Source: Synechococcales cyanobacterium M55_K2018_004
GTDB lineage: Bacteria; Cyanobacteriota; Cyanobacteriia; Elainellales; Elainellaceae
Direction of reading: 5' to 3'
DNA: 48,099 nt
Assembly: GCA_015295905.1 (NCBI GenBank)
Contig: DVEB01000283.1
Location: forward strand, 1-48,099
Below are positions 34,942 through 43,094 of the stretch, in pieces. Positions within the stretch are counted from its first letter, which is position 1. The number at the start of each line of letters is the position of its first letter. The translations under genes were made by a program, and so were the position numbers. The notes under the pieces were generated by a model. That model did no database searches. It worked only from the letters and a program-made list of their open reading frames with translations, and was not told the DNA's origin.

Positions 34942-36063
34942 CTAAGGTGCCAGGTACTCTCCATTCGGCTTAATATAGCGCCACTCACTGCCCACCTGCA
35001 CCCGAGCCAGCCCTTCCGAAAACTGACCCACATTGTCAAACTGAGGGGCAATCACCATCTCTCCCGCTGGGTTGATAAAGCCGTAGCGATCGCCTAGCTT
35101 GACGCCGGCCAAGCCTTCGGAAAACTCTGATGCAAAACTAAACTGGGGTGGGATCACTAGCGTGCCATTGAGGTCCACGTAGCCCCACTGAGCACCCACC
35201 ATCACGGCGGCTAGCCCTTCCGAGAAATCGGAGGCGAAGGCAAACTGGGGGGCGATCGCCATCTGACCATCGGGGGCAACAAAGCCCCACTCACTGCCCT
35301 TGCGGACCCGGCCTCGCTGATCGGAAAACGTAAAAGCGCCATCAAACTGAGGAGCAATCACCACTCTACCCGTAGGGTCAATGTAGCCCCACTGACGTTC
35401 CACCCGCACCGCTGCCCGTTCCTCTGAAAAGCTCCAGGCGTCAGCAAACTCTAGAGGAATCACTGGCTTACCAGTCCGGTCGATAAACCCATGCCGGTCA
35501 CCCAGCTTCACCGCCGCCAGCCCCTGTGAAAAAGACCCAGCAGCAACAAACTGCACCTCAATGGCGATCGCCCCGTCCTTGGTGATGTACCCGTAGCGGT
35601 TGCCCGGACGCACGGCTGCCAGTCCCTCCGAGAAGGGGGCCGCACTCATAAATTGAGGCGGGATAACCAAGGCACCACTCCGATCGATGTAGCCATAGTA
35701 ATCATTGACCTTTGCCAGGGCGCGGTCTTCTGAGAAGGGGGATGTGCCATCCAGCGACTCATCTAGCTTAATGACGGGCTTTCCAGTGGAGTCAATGTAG
35801 TAAGCGCGATCGCCTGACCGCACCAAGGCAACTCCTTCAGCAAAATCAGAGGCGTAGTCAAATGTCAGCACAGGGTCACTGGGAAGAGGGTGATTGGGGG
35901 TCTTTACAGTAGTCAGTGGCAATTTAGCAGAAACTGCGTCGGTTTGAACGAAGGAACCCGAGAATTGTCGCCAAACGTTCATCTCGTAGGTCAGCGCTGC
36001 CCCAGTCAGCAGGCCGCAGCCTACCCAGGCGATCGCCCACCGGAAATTGGTTACCCTCGTCAT
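34942..36063 (-). CDS. Membrane-anchored WG-repeat protein
   Basis: A 373-aa protein from ATG 36063 with GGAGG/GGAG just upstream; a TTG nine bases earlier is less likely. Residues 5-25 (NFRWAIAWVGCGLLTGAALT) are a signal anchor or signal peptide. About residues 65-370 hold nine WG (KWG) repeats of some 40 aa, with core FSEGLAAVRPGNRYGYI, then GxxVIPPQF. These form beta structures of unknown binding role. The protein probably faces the periplasm or lumen. It lies 77 bp upstream of the ABC ATPase gene on the same strand. Confidence 0.93.
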   Translation of the reverse strand: MTRVTNFRWAIAWVGCGLLTGAALTYEMNVWRQFSGSFVQTDAVSAKLPLTTVKTPNHPLPSDPVLTFDYASDFAEGVALVRSGDRAYYIDSTGKPVIKLDESLDGTSPFSEDRALAKVNDYYGYIDRSGALVIPPQFMSAAPFSEGLAAVRPGNRYGYITKDGAIAIEVQFVAAGSFSQGLAAVKLGDRHGFIDRTGKPVIPLEFADAWSFSEERAAVRVERQWGYIDPTGRVVIAPQFDGAFTFSDQRGRVRKGSEWGFVAPDGQMAIAPQFAFASDFSEGLAAVMVGAQWGYVDLNGTLVIPPQFSFASEFSEGLAGVKLGDRYGFINPAGEMVIAPQFDNVGQFSEGLARVQVGSEWRYIKPNGEYLAP

Positions 36064-36346
36064 TTTCTCCAACCTCCCAAGTCACTCGGATGCAATGTGC
36101 AGTGTCCCTTGCCCTCCCTATCTCCTTAGCATAAGAAACGTGATACTACCCATTCCAAACCCTAGGGCGATGAGTGAGATCGGGGGACGTTGCCTCTTTG
36201 TGGGAGACGTCGTCTCCTCCTCCCCTTCCATAAGATCCGTCGTGGGATTTTGCGGAAATAGGGAAAATTTTTTAGGTAATACCAAGTTTAGAGTTTGGAC
36301 TTGCGATTTTATAATGTCAAAACCTGACAGCGTAATCTGTTCAACA

Positions 36347-36425
36347 CTCGTCGCGCACGAAAAAGCAAGGGTTTTGGGTCACCGTGCCGAGCGCGGTGAC
36401 CCAAAACCCGCTTAACCAGAACTAG
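36347..36425. repeat. Family C repeat, one hairpin kept
   Basis: Perfect 16-bp arms (36369-36384, 36394-36409; GGGTTTTGGGTCACCG). The flank CTTAACCAGAACTAG is the complement of the end at 5625 (AGTTCTGGTTAA), and the other side (CGCACGAAAAAGCAAGGGTT) matches half of the second hairpin of that copy. This copy has lost one half. Confidence 0.75.
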
Positions 36426-36447
36426 CATTACATTAGACAAATGGTAG

Positions 36448-36657
36448 AGGGCCATACCCTGCGGGTATGGCCCTCATAGCGTCCAGTGCGCCTACCGAGA
36501 ACTGCGGCTAGGCTATCGAGCGCATCCTTTGGCGTTGAATCTCTACAAATTCTCTGCAGATCGAGAGATTAGTGCCCAAAAATCATACCAGCAGGCTCAC
36601 CTAGACTTTGGGTATCAATCGATGCTCGTAGAGTCTAGACACCTCGACGTTGGGTAG
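36448..36657 (+). pseudogene. Possible gene remnant without start
   Basis: A 70-codon open frame ends at TAG 36655-36657. It reads ELRLGYRAHPLALNLYKFSA, then DREISAQKSYQQAHLDFGYQ: varied, protein-like composition, but preceded by a stop at 36445 and with no ATG or GTG at a sensible place. It may be the 3' piece of a lost gene, or chance. I do not recognise it. Confidence 0.25.
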
Positions 36658-36696
36658 CGGCCTGACGCTCCGGCCAAAATCAAAGGGAGTAGCCCA

Positions 36697-37560
36697 TCAG
36701 GACTGAAGCTGCTTCAGTGCTTGAGCAGGCGGGTTAACCACCTTGCGAGCCAAACCTACAATTTGCAGCGCTTTAATTACCCAATAGGTGGGATCGAACT
36801 CATACCAGCGTAGTCCAGCCTTCGCCATGTTAGGAAAAGTATGGTGATTGTTGTGCCAGCCTTCACCATAGGCCAAGATTGCTGCCCACCAGAGGTTACG
36901 AGAGTTGTCCTCAGAGTCAAAGTTACGGTAGCCAAACATGTGGGTAGCCGAATTGATAAACCAAGTGCTGTGCCACAGAACTACCGTCCGCACAAACATC
37001 CCATAGATTACGAAAGGCCATCCACCCAGGAAGTAGAGCGCCACACCCAAGGGAATCTGTAGGAAAACGAAGTACTTATCAAGCCAGCGATAGTAGGGAT
37101 CACGCGCCAAGTCGGGAGCGTAGCGCTGGTAGGCTTCGATGTTGAAGAACTCTTCGCGGGGGTAGATGAGCCAGAGAAAATGGCTCCACCAGAAGCCCCG
37201 GCGGGAAGAATAGGGATCTTTGTCCTCATCTTCGGTGTGGGCATGGTGCAGACGGTGACCAGAGACCCAAAAGATCGGGCCACCTTCAAGCGCCATGGCA
37301 CCGATGGTCGTGAGGATATACTCAAACCACTTGGGCACCTGGAAGCTGCGGTGAGTCAGCATACGGTGGTAGGCGAGACAGATGCCAATGCTACCGAACA
37401 GCCAGTGCAGAAAAATGGCAACTCCCAGCGCTGACCAAGAGAAAAACCAAGGAGCCAGCAAGGCCAGTAAATGAACGGCAGCAAAAAAGCCCAGATTAAC
37501 CCAGTTAATTTGGGAGACTTGCCGATTTTGTGGGGTGGGCTGAACAGAACTAGATGTCAT
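36697..37560 (-). CDS. desC: Acyl-lipid delta-9 fatty acid desaturase
   Basis: A 287-aa membrane enzyme that introduces a cis double bond at C9 of acyl chains on membrane lipids, using ferredoxin and oxygen. I start it at ATG 37560 (MTSSSVQPTPQNRQVS), preceded by AGGA at 7 nt. The three histidine boxes that bind the di-iron centre are complete: H65RMLTH70, H102RLHH106 and H236NNHH240. Hydrophobic helix pairs lie at about 22-60 and 165-195. Length and box spacing match the DesC group. It is divergent from the TetR-fusion gene, 281 bp away. Related desaturases in other bacteria are controlled by TetR proteins (DesT, FabR), so that gene is a candidate regulator. Confidence 0.93.
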   Translation of the reverse strand: MTSSSVQPTPQNRQVSQINWVNLGFFAAVHLLALLAPWFFSWSALGVAIFLHWLFGSIGICLAYHRMLTHRSFQVPKWFEYILTTIGAMALEGGPIFWVSGHRLHHAHTEDEDKDPYSSRRGFWWSHFLWLIYPREEFFNIEAYQRYAPDLARDPYYRWLDKYFVFLQIPLGVALYFLGGWPFVIYGMFVRTVVLWHSTWFINSATHMFGYRNFDSEDNSRNLWWAAILAYGEGWHNNHHTFPNMAKAGLRWYEFDPTYWVIKALQIVGLARKVVNPPAQALKQLQS

Positions 37561-37769
37561 AAAGGTTCCTGAACGAGTGCCTTGCATCAGCTACTGTCAG
37601 CCCAGCAAAGACAACCTAAAATCTTTCCTCCAGACAAGGTTTCCTGGCAAGATGCTTAGATATGCTTACCTTTGAATCGGACACTGTCGCCCAGGTGTGA
37701 AGGGAGACGAATGACCAGCTTGCAGCAAATCCCTCAGTTGAAAGATTGCTACGCTACAGTAGAGAGTAA

Positions 37770-37834
37770 TGCAAGTGCTACTTACAGCATTGAGCATAGC
37801 AACAATTCGCTGTAGTCTGCAAGTGTTACTTGCA
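37770..37834. promoter_or_regulatory. Paired 17-bp palindromes before the TetR gene
   Basis: TGCAAGTGTTACTTGCA at 37818-37834 is a perfect 7-3-7 palindrome, ending 7 bp before the ATG. TGCAAGTGCTACTTACA at 37770-37786 is the same with one mismatch. The centres are 48 bp apart. Position over the start region suggests autorepression by the TetR protein; the desaturase promoter lies beyond, so both directions might be affected. Confidence 0.7.
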
Positions 37835-37841
37835 CTGTTTC

Positions 37842-39143
37842 ATGGCTGACCCACGCTCATCCACTCGTCATCGCTTAATTCAGGCTGCAATCCAACTTTT
37901 CATCGCTCAGGGGGTGACCGAAACCACTACTCGGCAGATTGCAGATCTGGCAGGAGTGAATGAGGTCACGCTGTTTCGGCAGTTTGGTAACAAGTATGGT
38001 TTGTTGCTGGCTGTGATGGAGGACATGGAGGCGTTGCGGCAGATTGGTATGGCGCTGGGGCAACAACCAGAAGACAGCCAGACCGAAAATATGGAAGGTG
38101 CTGCTCAATCGCTGAAAAGTTATGCCAGTGTGCATTTGCAGGCGTTGGAGCAGATCCAGGAGTTTGTCCGATCGCTGATTGGCGAAGCGGCCCACTACCC
38201 AGTTGAAAATCGCCGTGCTTTGGGGCGCAGTCTCTCACAGGCCAACCGCTATACGGCTCAATATCTGGCTGCTGTAATGCAGCATGAGCATTTACAGACG
38301 CGGATGTCAACGAATAAACTCGCCAGTTTATTAAATAGTTTGCTGCTGGGTTACGCGGTGCTCGAGTTCACTAGCGAAATTAACGAACTCTGGCAGAACC
38401 GCGAAAGCTTTATTGATGGGCTAGTGGAACTGTTTCTCTACGGGGCGATCGCCCGTCCCCAAGGTCATGTCCCTGCTTCGGTGGCGGCTGGGTCGCTGAC
38501 GGGTTCAGCGTCACCAGCACTGCCGATTGTGGTGAATGACCTGCCCGCTGGCGTTGTTCATCACATCCTCAAGCAGGCTAAAAAATTGGGGACGCAAGAG
38601 TATGCGATCGCCTACATCCTATTTGCAGCGGGGCTAACGGCTGATGAGATTGTGGCCCTGCGGCGTAGCGATGTTCACATCGAGGCCCATCAGATGGTGT
38701 TGAGTCGGGTCAGGGGCGATCGCCAAGTGCCTGTGAACCAGTGGATCTTAGGCCGGCGGCTGGGTTCACCCAAAAATAATCCCCTGACTCGATGGTTAAA
38801 CGTGAGCCGAGAGCCATCCCCCACCGTTTTTGTCAATGCTGCGGGCCAAGCGTTGACGGTGGCAGAGGTCGAGCAAATCTGGCAGGCAATCACGGCTGAA
38901 ATCAATGCGCCTGATGCACCGCCTCAGCTTGTGCAGGCTCACCAGACTTGGTGTGTGGACATGTTGATCCGCGGCATGAGTGTGGACGATTTGAGTGTCC
39001 TCGTAGGCTGCTCTGTTAACGACCTGCAACCCTATGCTCGCCGGGCCCGCGAAAAAGCAATTTTAGACCGGGCGGCTCGACTTGATCAAAAATTGGGCAA
39101 TCCAGGCAGTACAACCGTCGTGAGTTCAACGGAAGCAGTTTAG
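37842..39143 (+). CDS. TetR-type regulator fused to a degenerate tyrosine-recombinase domain
   Basis: A 433-aa protein from ATG 37842; a TTG at 37830 lies inside the palindrome and is unlikely. Residues 9-60 are a TetR DNA-binding domain (RHRLIQAAIQLFIAQGV, then helix-turn-helix TTRQIADLAGVNEVTLFRQF). About 60-205 fits a TetR ligand/dimer domain. About 235-410 resembles the catalytic core of XerC/D-type integrases: YILFAAGLTADEIVALRRSD and HQTWCVDMLIRGMSVDDLSV, then LQPYARRARE. In active enzymes the first region has G-L-R and the second H-x-L-R-H. Here they read G-L-T and H-Q-T-W, so two key arginines are lost while a tyrosine stays. It probably serves as a DNA-binding or oligomerising module, not a recombinase. 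Divergent from desC. Confidence 0.85.
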   Translation: MADPRSSTRHRLIQAAIQLFIAQGVTETTTRQIADLAGVNEVTLFRQFGNKYGLLLAVMEDMEALRQIGMALGQQPEDSQTENMEGAAQSLKSYASVHLQALEQIQEFVRSLIGEAAHYPVENRRALGRSLSQANRYTAQYLAAVMQHEHLQTRMSTNKLASLLNSLLLGYAVLEFTSEINELWQNRESFIDGLVELFLYGAIARPQGHVPASVAAGSLTGSASPALPIVVNDLPAGVVHHILKQAKKLGTQEYAIAYILFAAGLTADEIVALRRSDVHIEAHQMVLSRVRGDRQVPVNQWILGRRLGSPKNNPLTRWLNVSREPSPTVFVNAAGQALTVAEVEQIWQAITAEINAPDAPPQLVQAHQTWCVDMLIRGMSVDDLSVLVGCSVNDLQPYARRAREKAILDRAARLDQKLGNPGSTTVVSSTEAV

Positions 39144-39349
39144 CCCGCGTTCTGTTTCATTCCTTTGAGGAGCGTAGCTTTTTCTGAAGAATCTGCAGAA
39201 TTTTGTAGAGATTCCTGCGATCGCCCAAAATATCCCAGATAATCTGAGCTAGCCCTGCTCACCGTTTCACCAATAAATAAAACAGATTACAAGGGCGATC
39301 GCTTTCGTCAGTGCGATCCTTCACACAGAGCCTACTTGTATACACTCGT

Positions 39350-39426
39350 CATACTAACTCCGTTGGTTATTGGGTCAAGTTATTGTGGTGTCAACCATGC
39401 GGAACATTTTACACCACGATAACCTT
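39350..39426. repeat. Family B repeat, diverged
   Basis: The end CATACTAACTCCGTTGGTTA and the imperfect hairpin AAGTTATTGTGGTGT (39377-39391) with ACACCACGATAACCTT (39411-39426) mark a decayed copy of family B. Confidence 0.65.
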
Positions 39427-39792
39427 CACACTGGGCCAGCGCAGGATTTGAGGGAGTTTTAGTCAACCAACGACCCGAAGAGGCGGGTTCGATATCCAAC
39501 CCCTTAGTTGATTGATGTCTGGTGAACATAGACCCGCCCGCGCCTAGTCATACTTGTCGCAGACTTTTCTCAGAAAGCGCCTGAGCGATCAGGATGCAAT
39601 CATGGATGCCCTCTTTCCTCTGTAGAGGCTAGCGTTGCTAAGCCTCCGCCCAAGCGCATCTGATTGATGCTGCCTGCAGAGCGCTAACCCTGGCTTGCTA
39701 AAAGCGTCTTGCAGGAATGAGAAAGGATCAATATCGGTTGATGCTTCACCCCATTGATGCTTCAAGCCACGGGAACAAGCATTGTTGACATC

Positions 39793-39832
39793 CAAATTGT
39801 GTTGACGGACAAATTGTGTTGACGGACAAATT
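39793..39832. promoter_or_regulatory. 17-bp direct repeats upstream of the sheath gene
   Basis: CAAATTGTGTTGACGGA occurs twice head to tail (39793-39809, 39810-39826), followed by a partial third copy, CAAATT. They end 85 bp before the sheath ATG. The repeated TTGACG could serve as binding sites or -35-like elements. The role is inferred from position. Confidence 0.5.
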
Positions 39833-39916
39833 AACGTCATATCTTTGAAGTTTTAACAGCATCTAGTTTTGCGGTTTGTGCGGTTACGTTGCACTGTTGA
39901 TTCACAGGAGAATTTC

Positions 39917-41464
39917 ATGCCTATTGCTCCGACGTATCCCGGTGTTTATATTGAGGAAATTCCTAGTGGAGTTCGCAGCATTACCGGGGTAGCGACTTCC
40001 ATTACTGCCTTTATTGGTTCAGCACTCAAAGGCCCGCTAAATGACCCCACTCGGATTCAAAGCTTTGCAGACTTTGAGCGGGAGTTTGGCGGACTTTGGG
40101 AGCAAAGCACAATGAGCTATGCGGTTGAACACTACTTCCGGCATGGCGGCCAGGATGCCATTATTGTGCGGGTCTATAAAAAAGCGGGGGACGCCCAGAA
40201 TGAAGGGAAGTCCCAAATTTCCCTAGGCGCACTTACCCTGCAAGCGAGCAACCCAGGGGTCTGGGGGAATGCGTTGCAGGCTAAGGTAGACCACGAAACC
40301 AAAGATCAGAATAATACCACCCTGTTTAACCTGACCATCCGCCAGATGCGATCGCGCGGTTCTCAGGAAATTGTGGCCGTGGAAACCCTGCGCAACCTCT
40401 CAACAGCTGCCAACTCTCCCCGTTTCTACTTAAAGGTAATTGAACTGGAATCGAAACTGGTAGATGCCGTTGGCGCAACCCTGATGACTAGACCCGAAGC
40501 CAGCGCGAATTTTGTTGAATCGAACCAAACAGGCAATGATGGGGTAGCGATTACCGATACCGAAGTCAAGGGATCTGCTGGCAACCGCACGGGCATTTAC
40601 GCCTTAGACAAGGTGGAACTATTTAACTTGATGTGTATTCCACCGCTGGAACGAGGCACAGATGTCGGCACTGATACGCTGGGAGAGGCCGTCCGCTATT
40701 GTCAGCAACGACGGGCCATGTTGATTGTAGACCCCCCCGCTAAGTGGAAGGATGTTGCGGCTGCGGAGAAGGGGATCGACGAGTTGCGGGCCTCGCTGGG
40801 TAGTGAAGCTCTGGGACGCAATGCTGCTGTCTATTTTCCGCGCTTAAAGCTAGGGGATCCGCTGCAGGAAAACCGCACCGAAGAATTTGTCCCCTGTGGG
40901 GCGATCGCTGGAATTTATGCCCGCACCGATGCCAGTCGTGGCGTTTGGAAAGCACCCGCGGGAACCGAAGCGGGACTGATTGGAGTACGCGAACTGTCCT
41001 ACAAGATGACCGACCTGGAGAATGGTCGGCTGAATCCCAAAGGATTAAACTGCATTCGGTTATTCCGTGACTACGGCAATGTCGCTTGGGGCGCGCGCAC
41101 CGCTGCTGGATCTGATGCACTGGCCTCAGAGTGGAAGTATGTGCCGGTCCGCCGGACAGCACTGTTTATTGAAGAAAGCCTGTACCGGGGAACACAATGG
41201 GTTGTCTTTGAACCGAATGATGAACCGTTGTGGGCACAGATTCGGCTGAATGTTGGCGCATTTATGAACAACTTGTTCCGGCAGGGAGCCTTCCAGGGCA
41301 AAACGCCCCGCGAAGCCTATCTGGTGAAATGCGACAAAGAAACCACCACGCAGAACGACATTAATTTGGGAATTGTGAATATTCTGGTGGGATTTGCCCC
41401 ATTAAAACCCGCTGAATTCGTCATCATCAAAATTCAACAATTGGCCGGTCAGATTGAAACTTGA
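39917..41464 (+). CDS. eCIS contractile sheath protein
   Basis: A 515-aa tail sheath protein, the subunit of the outer cylinder whose contraction drives the inner tube. ATG 39917 (MPIAPTYPGVYIEEIPSGVR) follows AGGAG by 6 nt. The N-terminus PTYPGVYIEEIPSGVRSITG with AFIGSALKGPLNDP and the C-terminal domain (SLYRGTQWVVFEPNDEPLW, then FMNNLFRQGAFQG, then NLGIVNILVGFAPLKPAEFV) are characteristic of the family. The family's N- and C-terminal arms that lock neighbouring subunits are present. It is the first gene of the plus arm and the only sheath gene here. Confidence 0.97.
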   Translation: MPIAPTYPGVYIEEIPSGVRSITGVATSITAFIGSALKGPLNDPTRIQSFADFEREFGGLWEQSTMSYAVEHYFRHGGQDAIIVRVYKKAGDAQNEGKSQISLGALTLQASNPGVWGNALQAKVDHETKDQNNTTLFNLTIRQMRSRGSQEIVAVETLRNLSTAANSPRFYLKVIELESKLVDAVGATLMTRPEASANFVESNQTGNDGVAITDTEVKGSAGNRTGIYALDKVELFNLMCIPPLERGTDVGTDTLGEAVRYCQQRRAMLIVDPPAKWKDVAAAEKGIDELRASLGSEALGRNAAVYFPRLKLGDPLQENRTEEFVPCGAIAGIYARTDASRGVWKAPAGTEAGLIGVRELSYKMTDLENGRLNPKGLNCIRLFRDYGNVAWGARTAAGSDALASEWKYVPVRRTALFIEESLYRGTQWVVFEPNDEPLWAQIRLNVGAFMNNLFRQGAFQGKTPREAYLVKCDKETTTQNDINLGIVNILVGFAPLKPAEFVIIKIQQLAGQIET

Positions 41465-41475
41465 GGGAGAACCCA

Positions 41476-42000
41476 ATGGCTCAGTTTAGTGTGAATGCAA
41501 ACCGCTTTGACCCCTACAAAAACTTCAAGTTTCGCGTCAAGTGGGATGGTCGGTACGTGGCAGGGATCAGCAAAGTAGGGGCGTTGAAGCGATCGACGGA
41601 AGTAGTCACGCACCGCGAGGGCGGTGATCCCAGCAGCGCCCGCCACTCACCAGGACAGTCAAAATACGAACCGATCATGCTGGAACGGGGGGTGACCCAC
41701 GACAAGGACTTCGAGCAGTGGGCCAACAAGGTCTGGAACTTTGGCTCTGGTCTGGGAGCTGAGGTTTCTCTGAAGGACTTCCGCAAAGACATCATTATTG
41801 AAATGATGAATGAGGCCGGACAGGTGGCGATCGCCTACAAGGTCTATCGTTGCTGGGTATCTGAGTTCACCGCCCTACCAGAACTAGATGCCAGCGCCAA
41901 TGCGGTAGCAATCCAGAGCATCCAACTGCAAAACGAGGGATGGGAACGTGACTACGATGTGACAGAACCTACAGAGCCGAGTTTCCTGGAACCGGCCTAG
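41476..42000 (+). CDS. eCIS inner tube protein (gp19-like)
   Basis: A 174-aa tail tube protein that stacks as hexameric rings inside the sheath. ATG 41476 (MAQFSVNANRFDPYKNFKFR) is preceded by GAGGGAGA and lies 11 bp after the sheath stop. VKWDGRYVAGISKVGALKRS and EGGDPSSARHSPGQSKYEPI, then MLERGVTHD, match the T4 gp19-like family. YRCWVSEFTALPELDASANA is the conserved late part. Only one tube gene is in the window; Afp and PVC systems have several. Confidence 0.97.
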   Translation: MAQFSVNANRFDPYKNFKFRVKWDGRYVAGISKVGALKRSTEVVTHREGGDPSSARHSPGQSKYEPIMLERGVTHDKDFEQWANKVWNFGSGLGAEVSLKDFRKDIIIEMMNEAGQVAIAYKVYRCWVSEFTALPELDASANAVAIQSIQLQNEGWERDYDVTEPTEPSFLEPA

Positions 42001-42005
42001 TTGTC

Positions 42006-42142
42006 CTGTGAGTGCGAGCACGCCAGTCTCAGGCTGGAGGTGCTGACTGGAAGGATAGATTTTGGGGTAAGCGTCGCAGGGTGTGCCACTCGTGTCCCAA
42101 AATTCGTCCCTAGAGGAAACAAGGCGCTCGCGCTCACACACA
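42006..42142. repeat. Nested hairpin element (family D) between tube and gp26-like genes
   Basis: Outer arms TGTGAGTGCGAGC (42006) and GCTCGCGCTCACACA (ending about 42142) pair with one mismatch. Within are CCAGTC/GACTGG and ATTTTGGG/CCCAAAAT stems. It fills the gap after the tube gene and could reduce read-through, which would raise sheath and tube over downstream genes. Confidence 0.6.
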
Positions 42143-42166
42143 CTCCTGCTTGACTTGGTGTAAACG

Positions 42167-42901
42167 ATGCGATCGCTCTCTGCCCAGCAAATTCTACAGG
42201 TTTGGGAAATCGGTCAGCGCCAACACCCGCTCGACCGGGCCATGACGCTGCTCTCCTTGGCGTTTCCAGACCGCAGTTTGGAAGAGTTGTCGCGCCTTAG
42301 CATTGGTCAGCGCGATGCCTGTTTACTAACCCTGCGGGAACTCACCTTTGGGCCGCAGTTAGAGAGTCTGGCGGTGTGCCCGCACTGTGGCGAACCGCTG
42401 GAATTTACGTTGAACGTGGGGGATATTCGGGTCAACGAATTGCCTCCCAGTGAAGCTGAGTTTGACCTGATGCTGGAGGGGTTTCACCTGCGGTTTGGCA
42501 CACCCAATAGTCAAGACTTAGCGGCGATCGCCCATGCCCCTAACCTGGAGACGGCCCAGACCCAACTTGCCCAGCGTTGCCTGCGACAGGCCACCCAGGA
42601 CGGACAACCAGTGGATATTGCAACTCTGCCCGCACCTGTGCTGACTCAACTGGCTAACCAACTGGCGACCTACGACCCCCAAGCGGAGATCTGGCTAACT
42701 CTGTGTTGTCCGGTGTGCGATCGCACCTGGCAACAGTTGTTTGATATTGTCAGTTTTTTCTGGGCGGAGTTGAGCACGCAGGCCCAACGTCTTTTGGGGG
42801 AGGTGCATACGCTGGCAAGGGCCTATGGCTGGCGTGAGGCTGATATTTTATCGATGAGTAGCTGGCGGAGAAGAATTTATCTGGAAAAAGTGGGGAGTTA
42901 G
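42167..42901 (+). CDS. gp26-like eCIS baseplate protein with paired CxxC
   Basis: A 244-aa protein resembling the T4 gp26-type baseplate proteins encoded after sheath and tube in eCIS loci. The N-terminus (MRSLSAQQILQVWEIGQRQH, then PLDRAMTLL) and LTLRELTFGPQLESLAVCPH fit the family. Two CxxC pairs, C71PHC74 and C181PVC184, probably bind one zinc ion and brace the fold. No clear ribosome site precedes the ATG at 42167. The end (GEVHTLARAYGWREADILSM, then RRRIYLEKVG) is also typical. Confidence 0.88.
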   Translation: MRSLSAQQILQVWEIGQRQHPLDRAMTLLSLAFPDRSLEELSRLSIGQRDACLLTLRELTFGPQLESLAVCPHCGEPLEFTLNVGDIRVNELPPSEAEFDLMLEGFHLRFGTPNSQDLAAIAHAPNLETAQTQLAQRCLRQATQDGQPVDIATLPAPVLTQLANQLATYDPQAEIWLTLCCPVCDRTWQQLFDIVSFFWAELSTQAQRLLGEVHTLARAYGWREADILSMSSWRRRIYLEKVGS

Positions 42902-42940
42902 GGTAATGCAGATGGGCGTTGCTGATTTTAACCAACGATG

Positions 42941-42983
42941 TTTTGTGTGAGAGATATACAGCGTGTGTGCCTCTCACACAAAA
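42941..42983. terminator. Hairpin between gp26-like and linker genes
   Basis: Perfect 13-bp arms TTTTGTGTGAGAG (42941-42953) and CTCTCACACAAAA (42971-42983) with a 17-nt loop. It lies 40 bp after the gp26-like stop. It could slow or end transcription, or protect the upstream message. The strong ribosome site of the next gene is 100 bp downstream. Confidence 0.55.
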
Positions 42984-43094
42984 ACCAGAGTTGGATGACG
43001 CAGTGCTGATCATGCAGATGAACGCAGAGAGGAGCAGATCAGGGGGGCAGCCGCCTAATTTTGGGAAAGCCGTTGTTTCTTCAGAGGAGGCTCA

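Larger units (their letters stand above)
36064..36696. other. Intergenic region with hairpins and a coding-like remnant
   Basis: The left part holds the WG gene promoter region. At 36347-36425 lies a family C hairpin and at 36448-36474 a short hairpin (GGGCCATACCC arms). From 36448 to 36657 the plus strand has an open frame that reads like protein but lacks a start. Confidence 0.5.
39144..39916. other. Long upstream region of the sheath operon
   Basis: No gene is convincing. It contains a family B repeat (39350-39426), a GATGCTTC duplication (near 39740 and 39756) and 17-bp direct repeats (39793-39832). A minus-strand open frame here (39589-39840) has no ribosome site. The promoter of the plus arm should lie here. 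Confidence 0.5.

Noticed and set aside
37842-39143. Active site-specific integrase
   Set aside because: Two catalytic arginines are replaced, the N-terminus is TetR, and no attachment sites or element borders are seen.
39589-39840. Minus-strand frame upstream of the sheath gene
   Set aside because: It covers the 17-bp repeats and has no ribosome site or recognisable sequence.
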